The notes under the pieces are model-generated. The model saw nothing but the letters and a program-made list of their open reading frames with translations, was not told where the DNA came from and did no database searches. The position numbers and the translations under genes were made by a program. Below, piece after piece: positions 17,681 through 26,903 of a stretch of 64,000 bases of DNA (positions within the stretch are counted from its first letter, which is position 1; each line of letters starts with the position of its first letter). This DNA comes from Phycisphaerae bacterium (GTDB lineage: Bacteria; Planctomycetota; Phycisphaerae; Sedimentisphaerales; Anaerobacaceae). Location: the NCBI GenBank assembly GCA_017993835.1, contig JAGOLX010000018.1:1-64000 (forward strand), given 5' to 3'.

Positions 17681-18790
17681 TCATGTCTTCATCGAGTCCA
17701 GCTCGATGATCGCGATGGGCAGGAAGATCATGACGGGCAGCCAGGCCCAGAATTCCGGCATCACGCGATTGCCGAGGACGACCTCCGTCGCGAGCATCTT
17801 GCAGACGAAGCTCGTGACGAAACAGGAGGCGGTCAGGACGAAGCTGACCAGAATGGCGGACTTCATCGTCCGCGGATCACGGCAGATCAGCACGGGCAGG
17901 CTCACCATGAGCATCGTCAGGTTGATGATCGGGTCCGTGATCCGGAAGTGCTTCTGGCTCAGGAGCTGGGCCATGTCGCGGACCTTGGTCTTCTGGGCCG
18001 CCAGGGCCGCCAGTTGGCGGGAGCTGAGCAGGGAGTCGAAGCCGACGTTGCGCCGCAGGTCGATGTCCTTGGGGTGCAGGTCGGGGGCGGCGTAGACCGG
18101 GACGGCGCGGGCGCTCTCGTTGGGGTCCGTGCTGACGTACAGGCCATTGACCAGATCCCAGTTCCCCGTCTGCGGATTGTACGTGGCGGAGTCGGCGGAG
18201 ATCCGTCCGGTGACCTCCCAGACGCCGAGCATGTCCTTCGTCTCCCGGCGGGTGATGATCGTCGGATGGAGCAGCGTCGCGTTCGCGATGTCGAACTTCG
18301 GGGAGCACAGGAGCGAGCCCTTCCCATCCACCAGGAACCACACGCCGTAAGCCTTCTGCCCGGCGATGTCGTCCTCGTCCCGAACGAGATAGTCGCTGAT
18401 CGAGGGAATCAGCAGCTCCTGATCGACCACGGACAAGCCCGTGAAGAAGATCGCTAGAAGGAGGATGGGACCGACGATCCGCTTGGCGCTGACCCCCGAG
18501 GCGATCATAGCGACCAGCTCGTTGTTTCGCACCATCCGTCCCAGCGAAAAGGCCGCGGCCACCACGGTGATGACGCCCGCGATGTCGCGGAAGTAGACCG
18601 TCAGGTTCATCCCGTAGAACGTCACGATGTTCGCCATGACGCCCCAGGCGCCGACGTCCTCGGCGCTCTCGGCGAACTCGTCGAGGTTCACGAACAAGTC
18701 GACGAGCACGCGCAGCCCGATCAAGACGCCGAAGGAGATGACGTAGCCGATCAGGAAGTTCTTCGCGATGTACCGATCCAGGATCTTCAT
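17681..18790 (-). CDS. lptG: LptF/LptG-family permease (LptG-like)
   Basis: A 369-residue YjgP/YjgQ-family membrane protein. In Gram-negative bacteria LptF and LptG form the inner-membrane channel that, with the LptB ATPase, extracts lipopolysaccharide. The opening MKILDRYIAKNFLIGYVISF and the helix with GRMVRNNELVAMIASGVS are family hallmarks. Two or three membrane helices precede a roughly 160-residue periplasmic beta-jellyroll region, and the last 100 residues hold three more helices. It follows the LptF-like gene by 77 bases, the usual order. A Phycisphaerae-type organism with this gene should have an LPS-bearing outer membrane. LptF and LptG are hard to tell apart; the naming by position is tentative. 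Confidence 0.82.
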   Translation of the reverse strand: MKILDRYIAKNFLIGYVISFGVLIGLRVLVDLFVNLDEFAESAEDVGAWGVMANIVTFYGMNLTVYFRDIAGVITVVAAAFSLGRMVRNNELVAMIASGVSAKRIVGPILLLAIFFTGLSVVDQELLIPSISDYLVRDEDDIAGQKAYGVWFLVDGKGSLLCSPKFDIANATLLHPTIITRRETKDMLGVWEVTGRISADSATYNPQTGNWDLVNGLYVSTDPNESARAVPVYAAPDLHPKDIDLRRNVGFDSLLSSRQLAALAAQKTKVRDMAQLLSQKHFRITDPIINLTMLMVSLPVLICRDPRTMKSAILVSFVLTASCFVTSFVCKMLATEVVLGNRVMPEFWAWLPVMIFLPIAIIELDSMKT

Positions 18791-18867
18791 GGATTGATTA
18801 AGGATAATGGATGATGGACCATTGGGATTCGTCCAGCGATCATTTCAATCATCGATTGTCAGTCTCC

Positions 18868-20460
18868 TCAGTTCCGTCGCAGTTTCGTATAGATACCCGC
18901 GGCCAGCAGGAGCAGAAACGCCAGCCCAACCCACATAATGAGAACCCCGGTGAAGCTCTCGGCGCCGAGGTTGACCGTGAGGTTCTTGCCGCTGACGATG
19001 GCGACGATGAGCACCGCGGCGGGCAGGCAACTCGCCCCGAAGGCGCTGAGCAGATGACCGCCCCGGTGGAGGATGCCCAGGCCGATCCCGATCAAGATCA
19101 TCGGGACGCACCCGATCCCGAACACCAGGCGGGAGTGGACCTCCGCCCGAATGTCCGTCAGCGTCTCGCTGATCGTATCGAGCAGATCCTCCTGCCGTCG
19201 TGCCAGGATGGGACTCGGCGCCCCCTTCAGGGCCGCCGCGAGGTCGCCTCGGGCCACATCGAGCCTGGAGGGACCGCTCAATCCGCGACGCACTTTCTCC
19301 GACGCCGCCAGGTCCCCCGCCACGTATTGCACGAGCGACTGGCCCGTCTCCGTCACCTGCGGATTGTAGAGGCAGACGGTCAGCGTGGGATCTGCTCCGT
19401 CCGTCTGGACCAGGATCTCTGCGGTCTTCTCACACAGCAGTCGACGGAGGCGCCCGGAATGGTCCCGCTCTTCCACCATCACCGGCGGCGTCAACGCGAT
19501 CATCGCCGGCTCCCGCAGCTCGCACCCTTTCGCGGACAATCGAATGGACTGCGTCGGACCGCGGAACTCATACGCCCGCCCGGCAGCAAACGCATCGTTG
19601 ATGTCCCGCGCCAGAAGCTCCGTCGCATACTGCACGTAGACCGCCTGCACGTCCCGAGCCACCGGGTCGAAACGCATCAGATCGGCGCCGATCCGCTTCA
19701 TTTCCTCAATCCTCTTGAACTTGATCTCGTCGCCCAGCAGCGGACCGATCTCCCTCCTCACCGAGAACGACCCCACCCGGCTCCGCCAGTAGTCGTCCCC
19801 CGATCCCATCTGCCGGCAACCGTACACCGCCAGGCGGACCGCGTTCGCCTGACCCTGCGAATCGAACGTCACCACGGTCTTGGACGACGTGAAGAGGTTC
19901 TGCGTTCCCTCTCGGGAGGCCTCGACGACGACGATTCCGTACAGCGTGTCGTTCTTGAGATCCGGATAATCGGCATAGATCAGGTAGCTGTCCGATCCCC
20001 CCGTCGGGACCTTGTAGAACCCCCGGCGCTGGATGTTGCGAAAGAGGATCTGCTTGGCGTCGGCCTTGAGCGATCTCTCCGCCAGGTGCACGAAGTAGGG
20101 CATGACATGGAAGCTGAGCATGAGGTTGGCGATTGCCACGAGGATCGCCAGGGTCAGGCCGGGGTAGACCAGCGTCATCATGCCGATTCCGCTGGCCCGG
20201 CACGCGTCCAGCTCGTTGTCGCTCGCGAACCGCCCGTACGCCAGAGCCGAGGAGAACAGCGCCGCCATGGGCAGGACGAACGTCAACGTGATGGGCATGA
20301 CGTAGACCAGGATGTGGAGGGTCTGGCGCGGACCGACGCCGTATTCCTGCGACATGCTCAATCCCAGGCCCAGGCTCAGGATCAACGTCAATCCGACCGC
20401 GGCCAGGATGAAGATCCGCAGCAACTCGCGGAATATGTACCGTTGCAGCGTGAAAACCAT
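18868..20460 (-). CDS. lptF: LptF/LptG-family permease (LptF-like)
   Basis: A 530-residue paralogue of the next gene, longer than the usual 360-370 residues because the periplasmic region between helices 3 and 4 is expanded. Family features are MVFTLQRYIFRELLRIF at the start, the NELDACRASGIGMMTLVYPGL helix and the final run of helices starting at SRLVFGIGCVPMILIGIG. With the LptG-like partner it would form the LPS-export channel of the inner membrane. It lies 69 bases after the SurA-like gene, so the chaperone and both permeases look like one transcription unit for outer-membrane biogenesis. The enlarged periplasmic domain could dock a modified LptC or LptA (inference). Confidence 0.82.
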   Translation of the reverse strand: MVFTLQRYIFRELLRIFILAAVGLTLILSLGLGLSMSQEYGVGPRQTLHILVYVMPITLTFVLPMAALFSSALAYGRFASDNELDACRASGIGMMTLVYPGLTLAILVAIANLMLSFHVMPYFVHLAERSLKADAKQILFRNIQRRGFYKVPTGGSDSYLIYADYPDLKNDTLYGIVVVEASREGTQNLFTSSKTVVTFDSQGQANAVRLAVYGCRQMGSGDDYWRSRVGSFSVRREIGPLLGDEIKFKRIEEMKRIGADLMRFDPVARDVQAVYVQYATELLARDINDAFAAGRAYEFRGPTQSIRLSAKGCELREPAMIALTPPVMVEERDHSGRLRRLLCEKTAEILVQTDGADPTLTVCLYNPQVTETGQSLVQYVAGDLAASEKVRRGLSGPSRLDVARGDLAAALKGAPSPILARRQEDLLDTISETLTDIRAEVHSRLVFGIGCVPMILIGIGLGILHRGGHLLSAFGASCLPAAVLIVAIVSGKNLTVNLGAESFTGVLIMWVGLAFLLLLAAGIYTKLRRN

Positions 20461-20529
20461 CGTCCCAATCGCCTGCGTGCCCGTCGGTTCCCGGCACTCA
20501 GCCCGCCGGATCGTCCGGGCGGGCGAATG

Positions 20530-22041
20530 TCACATCCCTGCTCCCGCCCCCGGATTGTCCGGCTGCTTCGCCGCAATCTCCAGCACATCCAGATCCCGGA
20601 TCTGGTCGAGGAAGACCTCGTGCGGGTACTTCGCGAGCATCTCCTGCTCGAAGTCCTTCAGGGCCTGCTGTCGCCACTCGGCAAAGAGCGCCCACTTGAC
20701 GGAGTTCCCAAGCTGCTCGGAGAACGGCTTCACCTGGGCCGGCGTCTTCTCCAGGACCTTCACGATCCGCCACTTGACGCTGGCGCCATAGAAACCCCGC
20801 ATCGGGCCGACGACCTGATTCGGCTCACACTTCCACAGATCGGCCCAGAAGGGACCTTCCGTCCCCGCCGACAGGCTGTAGACCTCGGTGTCCTTCTGAA
20901 GGGACTGCTCCTTCTTGACCGTCTGGAAGTCGGCGCCTCCGTCCAGCAGTTCCTTGACCTTCCTGGCGGTCTCTTCGTTCGGACACCAGATCTGGTCGGC
21001 CTTCAGGACCGCAGGGGACGAGAATCGCTGCGGGTCCTTCTCGTAGTACTCCTTGACCTGCTCGGCCGTGGGCTGCTGAATGTGCCGGGTCTTCACTTCC
21101 TGCATCTTGCCCAGCAACCGCTGGTCCTCGAGCTTCCGGACGTCGCGGCGCACCTCGGCGACTTTGTCGTATCCACGGGCCTGGGCCTCGGCGGCCAGAA
21201 TGGGCAAGCGCAACGAGCCGTCCAGCAGCCTCTCCACCCCCTGGGGCGTGCCCAGGTCCTTCGGCCGGCGAGGCGGCGCCGCGTTGCACAGGTATATGAA
21301 CCAGTCCTTCAGGGTGACCTGCCCGCCCTCATAGACCGCCAGGGGCAGGTTCCGCTCCTCGTCCGACAGGTCGGTCGTGATCTGGCTGTTCGCGATCCAG
21401 TATTGCCCCTGCGAGCGCGGCTGCTGGGGCTTCGTGAGGAGTCGCTCATGGATCTCGGCCGCCCGGGCGAAATTCTCGGTCATCTTCTTGAGGCCCCGCT
21501 TCTCGCTCACCTGGGCGTAGAATTCCTCGCGGAGCTGGATCACCTTGTTGCGCTGCACGGCCATCTTCGCCTGCTCCCGGGTCGCCTGCGGGTTCTCTTT
21601 CATCAGGCGCTCGACCTCGGCGTCGTCGATCGTCAGCTTGCTGCCCAGCTCGGCCTGCAGCATTCGCCCGACGATCTGCTGCTGCTCGAACTGCGAGATG
21701 CTGGTGTGGATCTGGTCGTCCTGGAGGTAGCCGAGCCTGCGTCCCTCCATGCTGGTCGCCTTCTCCGCCAGCAGCGAGCGGACGACCTCTCCGGCGGTCG
21801 GCGGCTGGAACTCCTGCTGGAACTCCTCCTCGTGGGGCCGCAGTCCCTGGAGGAGCCGGCGCGCCACATCATCCCTCGTGATCGCGAAGTCGCCGATCCT
21901 CGCCACGACGGAGCCGCTCTGGGGAACGATCTCCGGAGCCGGTCTCGATCGGGACGCCGCCATGCCGACGGCTGTCACACACAGAACACCCAGTCCCGCG
22001 ACGAGGCGAGACACACCCATCCGCAAATCAGTCCTGTTCAT
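20530..22041 (-). CDS. SurA/PpiC-type periplasmic peptidyl-prolyl isomerase
   Basis: A 503-residue exported protein. A signal peptide (about residues 1-27) is followed by a SurA-like N-terminal helical domain (VVARIGDFAITRDDVARRLL, then QAELGSKLTIDDAEVERLM). After a central helical part comes a parvulin/PpiC-like segment near residues 310-420 (VKEYYEKDPQRFSSPAVLKADQIW, then GPMRGFYGASVKWRIVKVLE). Its likely job is folding or delivery of outer-membrane proteins. The start codon overlaps the hisG stop as TGATG, so the two are translationally coupled despite unrelated roles. Downstream are the LPS permeases. The parvulin active-site residues are weakly preserved, so chaperone activity is safer to predict than isomerase activity. 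Confidence 0.75.
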   Translation of the reverse strand: MNRTDLRMGVSRLVAGLGVLCVTAVGMAASRSRPAPEIVPQSGSVVARIGDFAITRDDVARRLLQGLRPHEEEFQQEFQPPTAGEVVRSLLAEKATSMEGRRLGYLQDDQIHTSISQFEQQQIVGRMLQAELGSKLTIDDAEVERLMKENPQATREQAKMAVQRNKVIQLREEFYAQVSEKRGLKKMTENFARAAEIHERLLTKPQQPRSQGQYWIANSQITTDLSDEERNLPLAVYEGGQVTLKDWFIYLCNAAPPRRPKDLGTPQGVERLLDGSLRLPILAAEAQARGYDKVAEVRRDVRKLEDQRLLGKMQEVKTRHIQQPTAEQVKEYYEKDPQRFSSPAVLKADQIWCPNEETARKVKELLDGGADFQTVKKEQSLQKDTEVYSLSAGTEGPFWADLWKCEPNQVVGPMRGFYGASVKWRIVKVLEKTPAQVKPFSEQLGNSVKWALFAEWRQQALKDFEQEMLAKYPHEVFLDQIRDLDVLEIAAKQPDNPGAGAGM

Positions 22042-22919
22042 CAGTGAATCACCTTGTTCAAAGGATACGTAATGATGCCCGAGGCGCCGGCGCGCTTCAG
22101 CGCGGGGACCAGGGACCTTTCCACCGTCTCGTCGATGATGACCTCGATAGCCACATAGTCCGAATTGGCCAGGCTGGACACCGTCGGACTCTTCACCGCG
22201 GGCAGCACCTGGAGCACGGAGTCCAGATCCGCCTTGCGGACGTTCATCTTCAGACCGACCATCCCCCGCGCGGCAATCGCCGCCCGCAGCAGAATACTGA
22301 TATTCTCGATCTTTTCCCGCTTGAAGGAATCCTGCCAGGCGGCCCTGTTGGCGATGAACCGGGTCGTCGAGACGATCACCGTGTCGACGATCCGCAGGTT
22401 GTTCGCCCGCAGCGAGGTCCCGGTCTCGGTCAGCTCGACGATCGCGTCGACGAGGCGGGCCTTGACTTCCGTCGCCCCCCAACTGAATTCGACCCGGACG
22501 CGAACGCCCTTGTTCTCGAAGTACCGCTTCGTGACGCCGACCAGTTCCGTCGCGACGATCCCGCCGTCGAGGTCTTCCGCTCGCGTCACCTTGGATTCAC
22601 TCGGCACCGCGAGGACCCATCGGGCGGGGTTGCTGGTCGCCTTGCTGTAGGGCAGCTCGCAGACCTCCGTGACGTCGCAGGCGTTCTCCTGGATCCAGTC
22701 AAAGCCGGTGATGCCCGCGTCCAGAACACCGTCTCCGACGTAGCGCCCGATCTCCTGGGCGCGAAGATAGACGAGCTGGATTTCCTCGTCGTCCACGGCG
22801 GGGAAATAGCTTCGTTTGGAATCGGAAATATGGAGACCCGCCTTGTCGAACAGGTCCACCGTGGCCTTCTGCAGACTGCCCGCAGGGAGGCCGAGCTTCA
22901 GAATTCGTTCGGATGCCAC
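22041..22919 (-). CDS. hisG: ATP phosphoribosyltransferase, long form
   Basis: A 292-residue HisG, the first and feedback-regulated enzyme of histidine synthesis, which joins ATP and PRPP. Typical stretches are LGLPAGSLQKATVDLF at the start, DAGITGFDWIQEN, VATELVGVTKRYFENKG and the pyrophosphate-binding DAIVELTETGTSLRANNL. The extra C-terminal domain (GMVGLKMNVRKADLDSVLQVLPAVKSPTVSSL) is the ACT-like histidine-sensing domain of the long form, so no HisZ partner is needed. No other his gene is nearby; hisG sits alone between an HhH protein and the SurA-like gene, whose start overlaps its stop as TGATG. Confidence 0.93.
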   Translation of the reverse strand: MASERILKLGLPAGSLQKATVDLFDKAGLHISDSKRSYFPAVDDEEIQLVYLRAQEIGRYVGDGVLDAGITGFDWIQENACDVTEVCELPYSKATSNPARWVLAVPSESKVTRAEDLDGGIVATELVGVTKRYFENKGVRVRVEFSWGATEVKARLVDAIVELTETGTSLRANNLRIVDTVIVSTTRFIANRAAWQDSFKREKIENISILLRAAIAARGMVGLKMNVRKADLDSVLQVLPAVKSPTVSSLANSDYVAIEVIIDETVERSLVPALKRAGASGIITYPLNKVIH

Positions 22920-22982
22920 ATCAACTCCGTATACTACCCACTGTCATCGTCCGACGGTCGTCGCCCCACAGGAGGGAGACCG

Positions 22983-23645
22983 TCACTTGCGCTTCGCCTT
23001 GCCGTTCTTGCGGGCCGCCTGCCGAGGCTTCTTTCCCAGCTTCGGGGATTCGCTCTCCCGACGCAGAAGGGCGTAGAACTCGTAGGCGTCCTTGGCGGCG
23101 ATCTGGCGAGTCAGAAAACCTTCTATATCCTCTTCGTCCGCATCGACGGAGATCGCCCCGTGGCGGCGAAGGTACTCCATCATATTCTTCGTCAGCGGCA
23201 CGGCATGGGCCTCCATCGACGTCAACATGCAGTAGTTGACCACGAACCGGCTGACCCCCCGGATCTTTTCGAGCCCCTCGCGGGCGGGCCGCTTGCCCAG
23301 CTTCTTGAGGATCGCGAGACTGATCCGGTGGTGCTCGTCGAAAATCGCCCGCAGCGCCGCGGTGAGCGACATCGCGGCGTCGCGCCCCGCGGACGCGTTC
23401 GAGCCCAGCGCCTCGGCGATCTCCTCGACCCGCGCGACGCGCAGATCGTTCCAATCCACGAACGACGTCCGAATCTCCCGCAGGGCCCTGCCCGTCGCCG
23501 CTTCGCTCAATCTCTCGCTGATGATCCCCCAAATCAGAGCCTCGGCCGGATCCTCATATGTCGGCCGCTCGATCTTCGGGTGTACACGCTTCAGTTCTCG
23601 GTACAACTTGTGAAGCCGTTGAGCGTATTCCTTGCTATTCTTCAT
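22983..23645 (-). CDS. HhH-GPD (endonuclease III-like) protein without the catalytic residues
   Basis: A 220-residue protein with the layout of DNA glycosylases of the endonuclease III superfamily. It has ALIWGIISERLSEA, a helix-hairpin-helix near residues 125-137 (LEKIRGVSRFVVN), and the following AHAVPLTKNMMEYLRRHG, which corresponds to the VDTHVxR strand of Nth. In Nth the hairpin is followed by a catalytic Lys and the VDTHV stretch holds the catalytic Asp; here the aligned positions read Phe134 and Pro/Leu. The four iron-sulfur cysteines are also missing, and the tail is very basic (KKPRQAARKNGKAKRK). It may bind DNA or RNA without cutting (inference). It sits between rbfA and hisG, 94 and 63 bases away. 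Confidence 0.65.
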   Translation of the reverse strand: MKNSKEYAQRLHKLYRELKRVHPKIERPTYEDPAEALIWGIISERLSEAATGRALREIRTSFVDWNDLRVARVEEIAEALGSNASAGRDAAMSLTAALRAIFDEHHRISLAILKKLGKRPAREGLEKIRGVSRFVVNYCMLTSMEAHAVPLTKNMMEYLRRHGAISVDADEEDIEGFLTRQIAAKDAYEFYALLRRESESPKLGKKPRQAARKNGKAKRK

Positions 23646-23739
23646 GGCCCTTCCAGATACCCCAGCAGGTCGGCAACGTCACCAATCCGGAATGCGGGCG
23701 TCGCCGAACGTCGACCGGGGCGGCAGCAGAGACGCCCCG

Positions 23740-24123
23740 TCACTCCTGCGGCTCGGCGTCTTCCAGCTTTCGGCGTTCACCCGCCACTTCATCGATCAAC
23801 CTCATCACATCCAACGTCTTGCGAAACTGCTCGTCCACGTGAAAACGCAGCACGGGACAGAACTTCATATCGAGCGACTCCGCCAGGAAGGACTGGATCC
23901 GCGTCCGCGCGTGCGTGATCGCGGCGAACGTCTTGTCCTGGGCGGCCGCGTCCGAGGCGAAGACGCTCAAGTACACGTCCGCACTGCGCATGTCCGCCAT
24001 GACGGCCACCCGTGTGACACTGACGAAGCCGGTGATCCGCGGGTCGTTCAGGTGGTTCGCGATCACGTCGCTGACCACCTCCCGGATTACGCGGGCCACC
24101 TTCTCCTGCCTTCGCGTCGGCAT
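23740..24123 (-). CDS. rbfA: Ribosome-binding factor A
   Basis: A 127-residue RbfA, which binds the 30S subunit and helps mature the 5' end of 16S rRNA. The KH-like fold is readable: VARVIREVVSDVIANHLNDPRI, FVSVTRVAVMADMRSADVYLSVF, ARTRIQSFLAESLDMKFCPVLRFHVDE. Length is normal, with a slightly acidic tail. It starts 36 bases after infB with AGGAAG upstream, in the conserved nusA-infB-rbfA order. The usual downstream truB is absent and an HhH-GPD-like gene follows instead. Confidence 0.92.
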   Translation of the reverse strand: MPTRRQEKVARVIREVVSDVIANHLNDPRITGFVSVTRVAVMADMRSADVYLSVFASDAAAQDKTFAAITHARTRIQSFLAESLDMKFCPVLRFHVDEQFRKTLDVMRLIDEVAGERRKLEDAEPQE

Positions 24124-24159
24124 AGGGTATCTTCCTTAGGGCCGGCGACCCCACGGATC

Positions 24160-26889
24160 TCACGATCCCAGTGTTCTGGCCACCTTGACGATCTCATAAA
24201 AGTCCAGGACGTCGTCCACTTTGATATCATCAAACCCGGCCAGCTTCACGCCGCACTCCAACCCGGTTTTGACTTCTCGAGCGTCGTCCTTGAAATGCTT
24301 GAGGGACTCGATGGCCACATTATCGCGCACCACGATGTTGTTGCGGATCAGGCGAACCTTGGCGTGCTTGGCCGCCACCCCGTTCGTGACGAAACAGCCG
24401 GCCACGGTCCCGATCCGGGAGACCTTGAACGTGGCCCGGACCATAGCGCGACCCAGGGCCCGCTCCTGCTCTTCCGGCTCCAGCAGACCGGCCATCGACT
24501 TCCTCAGATCGTCCGTGATGCGGTAGATGATGTTGTACAGCCGGATATCGACCCCCTCGGCCTCGGCCACCCGCTGCGCTCGCTCGTCGGCCACCACGTT
24601 GAAGCCGATGATGATCGCGTTGGAGGCCTCCGCCAGAAGGACATCGCCTTCCGTGATCCCGCCGGGCATCGCCTGCAGGATATTCAAACGCACCTCGCTG
24701 GTGCTCAGCTCGGATAGGTACTTCTTCAGCACGTCCACCGAGCCCTGCACGTCGGCGCGGATGATGAGGTTCAGTTCCTTGACGTTGCCCGCCTCGATCT
24801 GGCTGAACAGGTTCTCCATGGTGACCTGCGTCCGCTCGGCCAGCGACTTCTCCCGGGCTCGCAGCTTGTTCTCTTCCGCCGCGGCCTTGGCCCGGTTGAT
24901 ATCCTTGAGACAGTAGAACCGGTCGCCCGCCAGAGGGACGTCGCTCAGACCGGCCACCGCGACGGGCATGGACGTCGTCGCGACCTTGAGCTTCTTGCCA
25001 TAGCTGTCGGTCATCGTTCGGACGCGCCCGTAGGCCTTGCCCGCCAGGATGATGTCGCCCTTTTCGAGCCGGCCTTCCTTGATCAGGAGCGTCGCCGTGG
25101 GCCCCTCCGTGCTCGACATCCTGGCCTCGACGACCCAGCCGGTGGCGGGGATCGTGTCGTCGGCCTTCAGTCCGAGCAGCTCGGACACGTAGTCGAGCGC
25201 CTCGAGCAGATCGCTGACGCCCTGGCCGGTCGTGGCGCTGGTCTTGACGACTTCGGTCTGGCCGCCCCACTCGGTGGGGGCCAGCCCATGTTCCGACAGT
25301 TGCGCGTAAATGCGATTGATGTCGTAGCCCGGCAGGTCGGTCTTGTTGAGCGCCACGATGATGGCGACGCCCGCGGCCTTGCTGTGGGCGATCGCCTCGA
25401 TCGTCTGGGGCATGACCCCGTCGTCGGCCGCGACCACGAGCACGACGATGTCCGTCATGTTGGCGCCACGGGCCCGCATGGCGGTGAACGCCTCATGCCC
25501 CGGCGTGTCCAGGAACGCCACCGTCTTGTCGTCCCAGCTCACCGAGTAGGCGCCCGTGTGCTGCGTGATGCCGCCGGCCTCGCCCGCCGCCACGTGCGTC
25601 TTGCGGATGCGGTCCAGCAGGCTCGTCTTGCCGTGGTCCACGTGTCCCAGCATGGCCGCCACGATGGGCCGTTTCTTGAGGTTCTTGCGCTCGCGCTGAT
25701 CGAACTCCTTCTGGATTTCCTCTTCCAGCGTCGCCCTTCGCTCGACAATCAGCTCCGTTTCGAACTCCAGCGCCACCAGTTCCGCCACTTCGCTGCTGAT
25801 CGCCTGATTGGCCGTAGCCATGACCCCCTGCTGCATCAGCCTGCTAATAATGTCCGTGGCCTTGACCGCCAGGGCGGCGGACAGGTCCTTCACGATGATC
25901 GGCTCGCTGACCGTGACGCTCTTGGGACGCGAGGGAGCGGCGCTCTCGTGAGAGGCCTTGGAGGCGATCCGGCGCGTGGGTCGAAGGCGCAAACCCTCCC
26001 CGCCTGCGGCGGTCAGACGCGCCTGCCTCTCCTCGATATCCCGCTGACGCCAGTTCTTGTGGAGCTTGCTCTTCTTGGCGTCGTCGTCCACTTCTTCTTT
26101 TCGCCGGCCGTGCGTACGGTCCTTACTGCCTCGCGGTTTCGCGCCTTTCTTGTCGGACGCCTCGGAGGTCGCCGCAGGGGCGGGTTTGCCCCTGTTGTAC
26201 ATCAAAGGCTCGGTCACCGGGGCGTCGTAACGCGGTTTGAAGCGGGATCGCGGACGATCCAGAGGCTCCGGCGCCTCGACGCGAACGACCTTGGGCCCAC
26301 TAAGCTTGGCAGGTCTGGGTTTGTCCAGCATCGGACCGGCCGGCAGGACCACGAGGGGCTCCTTCGGCTTCACCAAGGGCTTGGGCGGCTCGACGGGTTT
26401 CTCCGGCGCCGCGACAGGCGGTGCCTCCTGCGGCGCAGGCGCCGCCATCGGCGCCGGGGCGACCACCGGGGCCGACTCCGCGGGATGCGCGACCTCGACG
26501 GGCTGCGGCTCGACGACCTCGATCGACGGCGTCTCGACCACTGCGGGCTCGACAGGAGTCGTCGCCTCCACTACCAGGGACTCCGCCGGCTCCAGCACGG
26601 ACACGTCGGTCTCCCCGTAGTTCTCGGATTCACCCAGGGCTTCGTCCGCCTCCGCATGCTTGGGCTTCCTTCGCACGCGGACCTCCTCCAGATCGACCCG
26701 ATCGGCCGTTTCCACCGTCGTGAGATTCTCGCCCTCGCTGAACCATTCCCGAATCGTCGCAGCCAGCCCCGCACCGATCGTGGCCATGTGGTTCCGGACG
26801 TCCAGGCCTTCATCCTGGCATTTCTTCACAATCGCAGAACTCTTGACCCCAAGTTCCCGAGCTAAGATATAGACCCTTGTAGTAGCCAA
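24160..26889 (-). CDS. infB: Translation initiation factor IF-2
   Basis: A 909-residue IF-2, the GTPase that brings initiator tRNA to the 30S subunit. The N-terminal IF2_N helix motif ([15 protein letters not shown]) is followed by about 330 low-complexity residues rich in Pro, Ala, Val and Glu, then a second IF2_N motif. The G domain comes next, with [12 protein letters not shown] near residue 413, DTPGHEAF and NKTD, and then domains II to IV. The most family-like start is TTG at 26889: GGAGG lies four bases upstream, and the frame then opens [14 protein letters not shown] as other IF-2 proteins do. An ATG 36 bases earlier (26925) is in frame but overlaps the nusA stop and has no ribosome site. 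It follows nusA by 14 bases. Confidence 0.93.
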   Translation of the reverse strand: MATTRVYILARELGVKSSAIVKKCQDEGLDVRNHMATIGAGLAATIREWFSEGENLTTVETADRVDLEEVRVRRKPKHAEADEALGESENYGETDVSVLEPAESLVVEATTPVEPAVVETPSIEVVEPQPVEVAHPAESAPVVAPAPMAAPAPQEAPPVAAPEKPVEPPKPLVKPKEPLVVLPAGPMLDKPRPAKLSGPKVVRVEAPEPLDRPRSRFKPRYDAPVTEPLMYNRGKPAPAATSEASDKKGAKPRGSKDRTHGRRKEEVDDDAKKSKLHKNWRQRDIEERQARLTAAGGEGLRLRPTRRIASKASHESAAPSRPKSVTVSEPIIVKDLSAALAVKATDIISRLMQQGVMATANQAISSEVAELVALEFETELIVERRATLEEEIQKEFDQRERKNLKKRPIVAAMLGHVDHGKTSLLDRIRKTHVAAGEAGGITQHTGAYSVSWDDKTVAFLDTPGHEAFTAMRARGANMTDIVVLVVAADDGVMPQTIEAIAHSKAAGVAIIVALNKTDLPGYDINRIYAQLSEHGLAPTEWGGQTEVVKTSATTGQGVSDLLEALDYVSELLGLKADDTIPATGWVVEARMSSTEGPTATLLIKEGRLEKGDIILAGKAYGRVRTMTDSYGKKLKVATTSMPVAVAGLSDVPLAGDRFYCLKDINRAKAAAEENKLRAREKSLAERTQVTMENLFSQIEAGNVKELNLIIRADVQGSVDVLKKYLSELSTSEVRLNILQAMPGGITEGDVLLAEASNAIIIGFNVVADERAQRVAEAEGVDIRLYNIIYRITDDLRKSMAGLLEPEEQERALGRAMVRATFKVSRIGTVAGCFVTNGVAAKHAKVRLIRNNIVVRDNVAIESLKHFKDDAREVKTGLECGVKLAGFDDIKVDDVLDFYEIVKVARTLGS

Positions 26890-26903
26890 AAAGCCTCCAC
26901 GTA

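Noticed and set aside
18811-22047. A 1078-residue open frame antisense to the LPS-transport genes
   Set aside because: Shadow frame of GC-rich DNA; its Arg/Gln/Asp/His-rich text has no family features, while the opposite strand encodes recognisable LptF/LptG and SurA-like proteins.
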